A DNA stretch of 64,000 bases from Parasponia andersonii (lineage: Eukaryota > Streptophyta > Magnoliopsida > Rosales > Cannabaceae), in NCBI GenBank assembly GCA_002914805.1, contig JXTB01000537.1, positions 62,001 to 126,000 on the forward strand, given 5' to 3'. Every line of letters starts with the position of its first letter. Positions within the stretch are counted from its first letter, which is position 1. This document shows positions 1-10,390 of the stretch, in pieces. Made by a program: the position numbers and the translations under genes. The notes under the pieces were generated by a model. That model made no database searches, had not been told where the DNA came from, and saw only the letters and a list, made by a program, of their open reading frames with translations.

Positions 1-991
1 TTTCTTAACACGCTTGAGGCCCATAGACTCAAACCCATTATTTGGACACCTTGGCCAGCCCATTGGGCCAAGAGTATTAACTATCTACTTGTTGCTTTTA
101 GCCCACTAGCCTATCTCATGTACCAAGCTGGTCAACGACCAGAAGTGGGTTTCTAGAGGAATAGAGCCACACGTGAGGGTAAAAGAGCAACAAAGTAGTG
201 TGAATAACAAAAAAGGTCATTGAGCTCCATAATCCTCTAACTTTTGCCTTCTATTTGTGGCAGCTGAGGAGTACTGAACTTGGACTAAAGCAATGGCCGC
301 ACAAGACAACTAGCTATATACTCCAAGTAACACCATTTACAGTTTTTTTTTTTTCGATCAATGTGCTTTAAGATGTTAAATGGGATTGTTGTTTGTATAT
401 TGCAACATGTTTAGCATATTTTAATTCATCAAAAAGTAGAGGATAAAGAAACATAACGATATGACATGCATTGCATTTACTGACTTAGTATTTTAATTTT
501 ATTCATTTACTGTTCAAAACCCAACAACAAGTTAGGTCGGGAAAAAAGGGAGGTGTGCACAAAGTGATAGAAATAGATGATTTGGGGTGAGAAAAAATAT
601 AGAGAAATTGGAGAATGAATCAAATGCTAAAGGGATTGTAATTTAGAGTGGTATAAATTTGCCAAAGGAATGATAAATGATTAAAGTGCAATAACAATGA
701 ATGGTTGGAGTGAAAAAAAAATGGTAGGAATTTAAAAAAAAAAAAAGACTTCTTGCAAAAAGAAAAATACAATTTTAATAGTGAGGACTATTTTAGAATA
801 AAAAGAGGTATAATAAGCAGTTATTGAAATTTAAATTTTAAATAAGGAGTGGTTTTAATTAAAGTATAGAGAGTGTATACTAATGTGTGGCAATAGAGTT
901 ACCCGTATCTCTTTTACTTTTTATCTACATAAATATCATTTTCCTAATTTCTATTTTTTATAATTCCAAATATGCTCTCATTACATACAAA
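1..991. other. intergenic, no gene seen
   Basis: AT-rich DNA without a convincing reading frame. The first 350 bases are less AT-rich and read like a decayed repeat (several GGCCC-type words between 20 and 130), but I cannot assign them to a family. Confidence 0.5.
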
Positions 992-1623
992 TAGAGGTGA
1001 CAAAATGGACGAGCTTAAGAGGAAGGACGGGATGGGGTGGTTCAGCCTGTCTAAGAAAGCAGGTTGACCCAGCTTGGCCTAGCTTGTTTGACTCCTAAGC
1101 GGGTTGAGCCTAGAACGGGCTGACCCATTCTTAGGCCGCTTAAAAAAAATATTATTATATTTATAATTAGTTAAAAGTATTATACATTTAAAAATAAAAT
1201 TTATGAAAAAATATAATATATTATGTTTTTTTTCATTGATAAAAATTTAAAAATAATTAAATAAGTTAGAAGTATATAAGTTAAATTATTAATAAAAAAA
1301 GTTTAAAACAAAAACTTTGAGAAAATTATTTAGAATTTGATTTAAATATGAAAGTATGAAAAAAAAAAATGAAAGAATGTGTATTTATAAATATTGGAAA
1401 AAAAATTTATTTAAATTTATTTAAAAATATTTTTTAAAAAAATAAAAAAAATTATTTTTGACGGACCAAGTTAGGCCGGGCAATATGGGCTAACTCAGCC
1501 TGGCATTAGATATATAGGCCCAGCCCAGCACTTTTAAGTCGGGCTGAGCCCGAGTCTGTTCTATTGCGGGCGACTCGCGTGCCATAGTGACAGGCCGTGA
1601 GTCGGCTCATTTTGCCACATTTA
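992..1623. mobile_element. hAT-like MITE
   Basis: A 632-base element with terminal inverted repeats: the left end TAGAGGTGACAAAATG pairs with the right end CATTTTGCCACATTTA at 13 of 16 positions. Imperfect 8-base flanking repeats, CATACAAA on the left and ATTACAAA on the right, suit hAT transposition. GC-rich subterminal arms rich in GGGCTGA/TCAGCCC-type words (1010-1135 and 1460-1615) enclose an AT-rich core. There is no coding capacity, so the element is non-autonomous. GGTGGCAAAA-type ends are common among plant hAT MITEs. Confidence 0.7.
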
Positions 1624-2279
1624 ATTACAAATCACCACTACTTTCTCCTCCCTGTCGCATAATCGGTGCTGTTCGGTTCCCTGTGTAAGCCCTTCTTGTT
1701 TAGGTACTATAGAGGAATGAAATCATCGTTCTTCCATTAGAGCAGAGGTTTCTTCCCGTTATCGGGATCGAGTGTGAGATTCTCCGACTGGGGATCGTCC
1801 CAGTGGACGAAGTCGATGATGAGTCTAATGTTCATGAGGACGTCAGCATCACTGTTGTCGTTGGATCTTGCCGAAGACTCCGCCCACCATCGTCAACATC
1901 TGCAATTCCTCATTTTGGATGGCAGATAAAAAATTCTCTGATTTTCCAAGAAAAAATTTTAATTTGTTTCCAATTTTCTTTTCATATTATTAATTATTTA
2001 GCATAAAAATGGATAAACAGTACAATGCTTAAATCCAGTTAGTTGGATTCAGATTATTCTTATGGGTATAATTAATAAGGTCTAATTAATATACATATCA
2101 TTTACGGATATGACAGCTTGGAACTCATTTTCCTTTGGAAATAATATATGTATTAAAATAATTATAAAACAAATTGATTAGAGGCTATATCAATAATATA
2201 TGTGAGAAAATCAGTTTATACTACTTTATACTCACAATAAATTATGGTATATTAGTGAAAACTGGTTAAGTACGACTCT
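1624..2279. other. intergenic, possible exon-like patch
   Basis: The stretch 1640-1925 has a more balanced base composition than its surroundings and an open frame of about 40 codons near 1803, but no ATG start, no family resemblance and no clear splice sites. The rest is AT-rich. I would not call a gene here. Confidence 0.3.
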
Positions 2280-2765
2280 ATAATAAGTGATTGTTGTAGT
2301 ACATTAATGATAAATGAATGAATATTGCCGTAAAATAGTGGTAAATCGGGTAAAACAACTTTATGTTATGATAAATTAATAATATAATATGCTAAATAAA
2401 TTCTATATACAAGTAAATTAATTATATAGTAAATGAATTGTATACTATAATAAATGATTTATATATACTGTTAAATAAATAATATCCATCGATAAATAAA
2501 TTATATATACTAGTAAATTAATTATAAACAATAATAAATGAATTATATACCCTGTGCATAAATTATAGAATATGGTAAATTAATTATACACACCAGTAAA
2601 TGAATTATATATGCCAGTAAATTAATTATATACACTGGTAAATAAATTATATACTGTAAAAAATGAATTACGTATAGTGGTAAATTAATTACATACATCG
2701 ATAAATGAATTATATACTATAGTAAATGAGTTATATATATTAGTAAATTAATTATATACATGAAC
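2280..2765. repeat. degenerate AT-rich tandem repeat
   Basis: Roughly 20-30-base monomers built around AGTAAATGAATTATATAC and AGTAAATTAATTATATAC recur about twenty times, with point changes and small length changes. Some monomers alternate between GAATTATAT and TAATTATAT. The array is a diverged minisatellite rather than a simple microsatellite. It has no coding content. Confidence 0.75.
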
Positions 2766-2974
2766 ATGTTAAATTAACTTACACATGGGTATAATAATAA
2801 ACTATAATCATTAAAACTCAGAAAAGGATATAAAAGTCAATAAAATGAAAAAGGGTTATTTATTAATATAAAATTTTAAAAAAGAGTATGTGGTATAGTT
2901 TCCTCTAATCTAAATAATTTTTTCTCATACTTTTAAATCGTAAAACAAGCAAATTCCATGACTTAAACACCTGA

Positions 2975-3180
2975 GGTGCAGTTGACGAAGTAGGTTAACT
3001 TAAATAGTAAGAATATCTATTATCTAGAATCTCGGTCTTAAGTTTGAGTCACAGCAGAAATAAACATGAAAACTTATGATCTTTAATAAAGTAGGGTGGA
3101 GATTGGATAATAGTACATATTTTTCTTTAATTTATAATAAATAGAGATTATTAGTTAAGCTACACTTAAAAAAAACACTT
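2975..3180 (+). mobile_element. SINE-like repeat, copy 1
   Basis: About 200 bases related to segments near 28999-29195 and 47650-47815. The 5' part resembles a tRNA-derived promoter: a box-A-like AGTAAGAATATC and a box-B-like AAGTTTGAGTCAC. The shared 3' part runs through GATTGGATAATAGT and TTAATTTATAATAAAT to TTAGTTAAGCTACACTT and ends in an A-run. Assignment as a SINE is an inference from the boxes, the length and the dispersal. Confidence 0.5.
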
Positions 3181-3192
3181 AGCCAATTTAGA

Positions 3193-3567
3193 GATTNTTG
3201 TGTCATTGAGGTCCTTGAATTTTTCAATAGTGACTATTTCATCCCTAAACGAAATAAATATTAAAAAAATCTCCTTAAGTGATAATTTTGTCCTTATTTT
3301 TCAAAATTGTTAACTCCTGTTGAGGGATGGACAAAACAAAAGATACATGTCCTATTGTTCAAAGCAGTGGAGAGAAACTTTGGGTTCCAGTTTAGATTTG
3401 CAGACAATTTTCCAAGTTCTACGAAGGAGAATTCACGGAAATTCTAGGTAAAAATGATGAAATTGTCGCAAATTGATTAATTCGATGATATTTTAGAATA
3501 TTTGTTTAATTTAGAGATCAAATAATCACTACTTAAAAGAATTCAAGACCTTTAGTCCACAAAAATT
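3193..3567. mobile_element. MITE with long terminal inverted repeats
   Basis: The two ends are inverted copies over about 50 bases. The left end reads TTGTGTCATTGAGGTCCTTG and the reverse complement of the right end reads TTGTGGACTAAAGGTCTTGA. Both continue through AGTGA(C/T)TATTT and ATC(C/T)CTAAA. There is no coding capacity. One ambiguous base (N at 3197) lies in the left end. The superfamily cannot be fixed because the target-site duplication is unclear. Confidence 0.65.
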
Positions 3568-4228
3568 TTAAAAATCAAAAATCAAAAATAAGTCCGACCA
3601 AAATTAACTCACCATCAATAAAATTTGGATATTCGTTTCGTACTTGACAAGAGATAGATTTATCTGTTTTGTTGTGTAAGTCGACTTAAAGAATAACAAC
3701 ACATTAAAAGCACCTATTTGGTTCCGATATGCATCACTAATCAGTGTACAAGTTTTTACTTTAGGCCTCAAATTCATTAACTCGACACAGTACAGTTGAG
3801 CACAGATCTCCACTTGCAGAGAGCTGGAGAAGCAAGCAAGGTCTCAAAGATGAAGCCTCAAATTGGGGGTGTAATTACAATAGAGTAGCTTTGAATTCTA
3901 CATGAGCAATAATTTGATGACTCATACACAATCAAATTTTATTCCATATAGAATACATATACTAAAGAGGTAGAGGAAGAAGGATTCAGCAACAGTTAGT
4001 TCCTCAATCAACAAAATTTTCTACTTGTAAGATTTAAGCCTAACGTAATATCAGGAATAGCAGGACATAAATAGCCAGACGTCACAGAAATCAGTGAGAA
4101 CAATCAATATGCGATACTTTCATCTCAAGTAACAACTCTCAGTATTTAGTATTATCACCTGGCGTCCCATTCCCAGTGGACAGTCCAACCTATAAACTTA
4201 AACTCGGCCGAAAGACTTATTCTTCCTC

Positions 4229-4231
<3 letters not shown>
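3568..4231. other. intergenic
   Basis: AT-rich sequence between the MITE and the CT microsatellite. It lies downstream of the minus-strand CXC gene and could contain its distal 3' sequence. I searched it for a further CXC-gene exon and saw none. Confidence 0.4.

Positions 4232-4269
<38 letters not shown>
4232..4269. repeat. (CT)n microsatellite
   Basis: An uninterrupted CT run of about 19 units, followed 90 bases later by a short TG/AG-rich tract (4359-4393). Confidence 0.95.
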
Positions 4270-4271
<2 letters not shown>

Positions 4272-4428
4272 CATGGAGGTGCGAGTCGACTATGTGGCTG
4301 TGAAGGTGGACCGTGGAGGTCTGGGCATGGGCTGCGGTCTGTGGAGAATGGAGATGTATGTGTGTGTGTGAGAGAGAGAGGAGAGAGAGAGAGATTGCCA
4401 CTGCGACAAAGGGTGATTGTCAGAGCTA

Positions 4429-4612
4429 TTTGAAACTAATCAGCAGTTTGATATTGCAGGAGATGCCCTTACAATGCCATTGCCACAAGTCTTTTTGTCA
4501 CTCCTTGTTTCATTGTCAGCTTTAGAAGGAGTGCCTCCTACAGGTTCTTGGGGAATTCCTGTCTCAGTTGTGGCTAATGCACACATAGATTCTGTTCAGT
4601 GGAAGGCCAAGG
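4429..4612 (+). other. exon-like fragment, unrecognised
   Basis: An acceptor-like TTGATATTGCAG precedes an open frame that encodes residues such as GDALTMPLPQVFLSLLV and SWGIPVSVVANAHIDSVQWK, ending at a donor-like AAG/GTATTT at 4613. The composition looks coding, and the stretch lies just downstream of the CXC gene on the opposite strand. I find no upstream exon with a start that fits, and no continuing exon. It may be a captured or decayed gene fragment. The product is not recognised. Confidence 0.25.
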
Positions 4613-5114
4613 TATTTCATTTAGATTACATAGAAGAGCAAAGATATGAAAGTTAATACATGTTCATAAAACAGAAAAGACCTGCAATTCCTGAAGTCTC
4701 CTTAATCACCCCCACATACTTTAGACTAAACAACAAAATTCCTCAAATCTACTTTTGTCATCATTATTTAATTTCAGCATCAAAATTTCTGCCCCTCAAA
4801 ATGTAAAATTCAAATTTCCGAACTGTTTTTACAGAAAACTTCTGATGATGAATAAGAAAAACAACGAAAGCATAATTTCAGTACTCGTTCAAATTACACA
4901 ATAAGATCTGATGGTTAATGCTGGCTGTCTACAACCGCTTTATATGAACTAAAAATATATGGTTTCACTCTGAAGGCTGGAAAATCAAATTTTAAATTGG
5001 TCTCAGATATGCAATTAAACTTTTTGATGATGGTACTATTTCAATAAAACACAAAAAGGCTTTATGAATTGGCAAATTGTAGAAATCGGAAGTTAAGCAT
5101 TAAAGATAGAGGAT

Positions 5115-8100
5115 TTAACCTTTGATGCTCCCGCGAGTAATGACTTTCTTAAGAAAATTACAAAGCACGGTCAAGATACTGCTTTCCTGGTCGGCATAAA
5201 GCTCTGTGCATTTGTTCTCACTAGAAGATTTCTGAGTCATGTTTCCACACCGTGTTTTCCCTCCATTAGGCAATCCAGCCGCCATAAACATCGTGTCTTG
5301 TGTTTTCCCTCCATTAGGCAATCCAGCTGCCATAAACATCGTGTCTTTTTCATCACACATCAACGCAAGTGTTCCTGGAGACCGTGGCTCATCAATTTGC
5401 ACATCACATGCATCTGATCTAGAATCACTTGTTCCATCTCTATCTGCTTTCTTCCCTTCCAATAAGTGGTTATCACCAGCATTTTGAACATCATTCTCTT
5501 CTCTACTATCTTCGCTCCTTTGAGTGGCTGAAGCAATTGGAGTTTTATTTCCATTTTTAGTTTGCCTACTTTCTGCAATGATAAATTACACAAATTAAAA
5601 GCAGAAAAATTATTCTCACAATTATTTATTTCAACATATAAAACTTCTTGTAGCAGCTTTACAAGGAAAAAGACTTTTTCCTTTTTTTTTTCAAAAGAAA
5701 AAGAAAATGCTTGAAAATGGAGATATGCTAACAGGGGCAGAGGGAGGTGGGGGGAGGGGGGGTGCGATTTGCCCCCACTCAATTTTTTTTTTCTTTTTTA
5801 TGCCTAAGATGAATTTTTCTTAACTATGCCCCCACTAAAATTTTATTTTTGCACTATGTCCCAATTATAAGTAGTGTTTCATCACTTTTACTCTACTTTA
5901 GAACCCACTTATTCATTTTTCACATGTGTTCTAAATCTTCTTTCATCCAAAAAGGAGTAAACTGAGGACAATTCCTTCATGAAAATAGGAAATTGAAAAA
6001 AAAAACCATATTTTTAGAAAAAACCATCAAGATGTGTTCTATAGTGTCATTTATTGTCATTTGGATACGTAATATTGTAAAATTTAAGTTACTTTTTGTG
6101 TCATGTTGTATTTTAAAAATCAACCTATGCCCCTATTAAAAATAAGCCCTGGCTCTGCCACTGTACACTAAGATCCTGGAGGGTTAAAGCACATAAAGGA
6201 AACAATGGTAAATTAAAAATACAACGAAAATATAGACTTTTATTTTGGACAAGGACCGTAAAGGAACGAAACTATATAAAGAAGGAAACCAAATTTTAGA
6301 CCAAGTGCTAGTTTTGTCTGAACAAGAAAGACTTCATTTTGAGCTTGGAACCTAAGGAAAAATTGTTTTCTAGAGCAGTTATTTTCTTGTACTAATGCTT
6401 TATACTGTCATGAATAACAGTGTCAATTTGTTTGTGTTACCAATCCCTTATAAAGAAAGGAACCAACTTCACATACGGTTTCCAACAGAAATTTTTACCC
6501 CTACTAATATGACATATTAAATGATTTTGGTTAAATCGTATTTCCAACAGCAAAATTTCCACTTACTTCAAAAGAAGAAACATTATATGCTTTGAAGGTT
6601 TCTCTCTCTCTCTTCTTTCTTTGGTTAAAGAAAAATTCTATAAAGAGGGTAAAAGAAATTCAAAGCTAATAATTATTCCTACAGAAACCTCTTTCTCTCT
6701 CTCTCAACATAAGTCTGGGAATTGAGAACTAAAATAAGTTATTTGTTTATAACCAAAACCTGCAAAAGCCCTAGCAGCTTCTCCTGAAACTGCAACCAAA
6801 AATGTGCAGAAATTCTTCACATCCCGTGGTTGGAGAACATCCGCCAATGGAGATCTTCAATCATGAATAGAGATGCTAATTAGTTTATAAGGGAAAACTA
6901 TAAAGTTCCAATAACCAAGTAAAGAAAAGTGCTAACACCTGTATGTGAATTTCGAAGATCCCAATGCTGCCGCATTGTGACGAACAGGGACAGGTACCAC
7001 AGGAGAGGACACAGAAGCGATTGGATGATTTACCTGGTTTGATATAGAGAAAAAGAAATAAAATCTATTGCTGTTCATTTACCAAGAATAATGAAGATAC
7101 AAATAAATAAATCAACAAATAAAACAGAAAATAAGTAAAGAAAAATCTAACAAATATTAAAGATATTAAAAGTTTTGAGATATCCTAAAATTCTTTCATC
7201 GACTAAAAAGTTCATTATAAACATAGCATATCTCTTTTATCAATTGGAATTTCAATTAATTGGTAACCTAAATTATTGTAAATTCAAATTATTTAAGGAA
7301 TAAATACCTGTTGACCTCTTCCGGTCATGGAAATGGACTGATCTCTGGTTAAGTGGCCAAAAAATAGTTCGTGGCTTTTTCTTTTTCTGGATGTTAGAGG
7401 GATCCCATACCCAGAGGACCCAACGGCCCCATTAATTGCTGCATTAGCTGCTTGTTGCCTGTAGACTGCAGTATAGTCTTCATGAAATAAAGCCCTTCTT
7501 TCATCACTTCCATCAAAATTCTTGCAGTCTGAACATTTACAGTTTTCGGAGCACAGAATATTCGCTTGGAAGCACTCACAGTACTTCTTGAGACACCCTG
7601 ATTTCCTGCAGTTACATCCTTTGTTGTGTTTTCCTGCAGCTTGGGTGTCCCCTGCTTCTTCCTGGATTTGTTCATCAACGTTAGCCAAATTCAGCAAGAA
7701 AAAGGTGACAGAACTGATCCAAAACGTGAACACTAGTATGAAAGTCATATTATAATCCTGCATCCTTGTTCTGGTATACACAGTGACACATTTGTTTACT
7801 TGACCACCTAAAACAAATTTATTTTGGTTGACGTGAAATTCAAGTTACCTTATATAAACATTCCAAAGCTCACAAAGTGGAAAAACAAAACTAACTGAAA
7901 AGTTAAATAGTCTATTTGTGGAATTTCTTAATTTGTAAAGGGAAAATATAACATTTTGGATGCACCAGGGAAAAAAAAAGAAAGGAAGACAGGTTACATA
8001 CCCTACCATCCCTAGATTCATTTGGACTACTATCAATCTTTGGTCTAAATGCATTTGGATTACGCTCTAAGATTGTTGCAATTACTTCCTTTCTAGCAGC

Positions 8101-9830
8101 ATCATTGTCCACATTATTATGGCAATTTAAGCAGTTGCAACCATCGCAATAAATTCCAGCTGTAAAGCACTCACAGTACCTAATAAGTAAAACAAATTTA
8201 GTTGAAACAGATTGCACTGGAAAAGTTTCCCACATATGACATTCAAGTAAAAATGAATTCTGAAAAAAAAAAAAAACAAACAAAAAAAACTAGCAAGTGA
8301 AAGTGGATAAGGCCAACCATCAATTTAACTAAATGATTCATTGCTGTATATTTATATAAGAAAATACATAAAATTAACTTTACCCAACTCCGCTATGGTT
8401 AAGAGAAAATTAAAATAGTCACCGTGCACGGGGTTCACAGTCCCGCACGCGAATGGCCCCGTCCACACGCGCGGTGTCCAGACCCGCGCGCGCAACCCTC
8501 CCTAAGATATTTCATGAGTAGAATAAAAGAAAACAGAGAGATTTGACATATATCTTTTTCTTTGTTTTTTTTTTTGGGGGGGGGGGGTGGTGGGATTTCT
8601 CTGACTATTTAAAGCTGTATCACAAAGAAGAGAACACAATGAGCTAAAACGGGAAAGAGAATAAGAAGCCACAAAAGGTAGGAGGACCGTGAATGTGAAG
8701 ATTGAGGGGAAGAGATAGCACTGATCAGAAAGATCACTCTTCAAACATATGCGATGTCATATTTTCAAGAGAGGGAAAGATATATATTCTTTTGAAAAAT
8801 GAGCTCTACCATACCACTAGAGGGGCAGTTTCACATACTTAAGATTACATGAAGGCATTAAAAGAAATTTGAAGTTGAATACTAAACATAACATAATAAC
8901 GTATTAAGAATTCGGAAACTAAACGGTTAAAGTTCCTTTAAAATCAATTGATCAAATACTTGTAATGTCTCTTCCCAACTTCAACATCATTCTCTTCTCT
9001 ACCATCTTCCCTTTTCATATCAACAAGAACTCGAAAGAGGTGTCAAGATAGCCAAATTCCCACAAACATAAATTTCCAGCAAAAAAATAAACGGAAAAAA
9101 AAATTTTAAGGATTCTTCAGACACAAAAGTCAAATGAACTTACAATTTCAGGCATCTAGAGTTTCTACATTTGCATTGCTTTTGTTTATTTGGAGTTCCA
9201 TCTTTTGCATCAGTCCAAGGCCGTGATTTAGGAGACTCTTGTTTTCTGCTGAGAGATATAAATATGCATATATATACAGGTTACATAGCATTATGAACAA
9301 AGTATTACAGTATAAAACAATAACCAAGAGAGAGCAATACTGGGCTATTCCTAATCTTTAGTACTGTACCACTCTGTGACCATTTTAGAAACACCATCAT
9401 GATGTTTCAAAGTTCACCACCAAACACCCATTACTCATATTCAAATTACACAAAGCTCCTACAACAGTGAGATCATTCTGAGAAAGAAAACTTACACCGA
9501 TAGAGACATGGTCTGGGTCGGAAGCTTGTGTACCGGGTGAGGAATTCTCGGGTGCGACACCGGAACCTGATTGGGCCGAGCTTGCAACGGCGATTGGGTC
9601 AATTGTCTCTGGGCTTGAGCTTGTGGCGGTGACGTTATCGTCTGTTCCTGTGACTTTAACTGCAATTGCAATTGCGCTATTGGGGGTGCCACCGAAAAGG
9701 GATGTGATTCAGGCTCCAACTTCTCCTGAACCACCGCATTCGCCGACGACACTCGACAGGCCGCCGTGAAATCCAATTGCCTCGCCAATTTCTTCGCCGG
9801 AAAATCCGATATCGTCTCCGTCTGCTCCAT
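5115..9830 (-). CDS. TCX5: tesmin/TSO1-like CXC (CRC-domain) protein, TCX5/6-like
   Basis: Plant CRC-domain proteins are DNA-binding regulators; their two cysteine-rich CXC repeats bind zinc and CHR-like DNA motifs in DREAM-type repressor complexes. Exons in transcript order: 9830-9496, 9248-9144, 8179-8002, 7661-7308, 7033-6939, 6854-6760, 5572-5115. Phases match at every junction, giving 539 residues. CXC1 starts near residue 137 ([16 protein letters not shown]) and CXC2 near 222 ([19 protein letters not shown]), joined by the conserved [10 protein letters not shown] linker. The conserved tail block [11 protein letters not shown] is followed by a duplicated DTMFMAA block. The ATG at 9830 fits the family start; an upstream in-frame ATG at 9935 would add 35 unconserved residues. 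Many relatives extend about 40-50 residues further, so an unseen final exon after a weak donor at 5118 is possible. TCX5 and TCX6 cannot be separated here. Confidence 0.9.
5252..5347 (-). repeat. 48-base in-frame tandem duplication in the CXC gene
   Basis: Two adjacent 48-base units (5252-5299 and 5300-5347) differ at one base (C/T at the 29th position, silent). They encode two copies of [16 protein letters not shown]-like sequence at about residues 462-493. Related plant proteins usually carry the DTMFMAA motif once. Confidence 0.95.
5731..6164. mobile_element. MITE-like element in the last intron of the CXC gene
   Basis: The left end ACAGGGGCAGAGGGAGG is an imperfect inverted match to the right end CCCTGGCTCTGCCACTGT. 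Short subterminal GCCCCCAC motifs occur at 5772 and 5827. Dispersed plant repeats with ends reading 'ggggcagagccagg' are common. The target-site duplication is not clear, so the superfamily is not assigned. There is no coding capacity. Confidence 0.5.
8420..8503. other. GC-rich, CpG-dense island in intron 2 of the CXC gene
   Basis: Eighty-four bases very rich in CG dinucleotides (CACGCGCGG and CCCGCGCGCGC words) in an otherwise AT-rich intron of about 960 bases. It is non-coding in the gene's frame and has no clear inverted ends. It could be a short insertion. Confidence 0.6.
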
Positions 9831-9935
9831 CACCAAAAATAAATAAATAAACTCTAAATCAAAAGGAAGAATCAGTCGGAATTGGAAACCGGGATCGGCA
9901 ATTCGAAATCCGATTCCGGTTACACAATCCAACAA

Positions 9936-10390
9936 TGATCAGACTGCTTCGTCGCCGGAAACTGTACGGAGATTTGGTGAAGATGAAATCAAAGCGGAGG
10001 GAGGTCTTCTGGGACTCTGGTCTGGACTCTTTGGCTCTGAAGGTTCTTATTTCAAATTGAAATTTTTTGCGATATTGGAGGGTTGGATGAAGGTGTTTGA
10101 GGATCGTACGGTCGATATTGAAAAGATGGGTTCGAGGGCTGGGATTGGATGAGAGGGTTTTGATTGGTGGGGTGGCCGTTGGATTGGGAGGAGCTTAGGG
10201 CTTTTTCTGGGAATGTGGAGGCGGGAAGTGGAATTTGGCGCTAAATGGAATCGAAAGGTGTGACACGTGGACGGATGAGGTTGATTCTGACTTGACCGGA
10301 TCTAGAATTGACGGCCTGAATTTGAAGGATTTTGAATACCTTCCCGAAATAGATATTTTAATTTGATTGTTTGGAGAATACAAATTCGTT
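9936..10390 (-). promoter_or_regulatory. presumed 5' region of the CXC gene
   Basis: This upstream stretch is markedly less AT-rich than the DNA beyond 10400, as expected for leader and proximal promoter. No clear TATA box is visible. The assignment rests on position and composition only. Confidence 0.4.

Noticed and set aside
9831-9935. Earlier in-frame ATG of the CXC gene
   Set aside because: The extra 35 residues are unlike the family N-terminus, while the ATG at 9830 starts the conserved-type [14 protein letters not shown] sequence.
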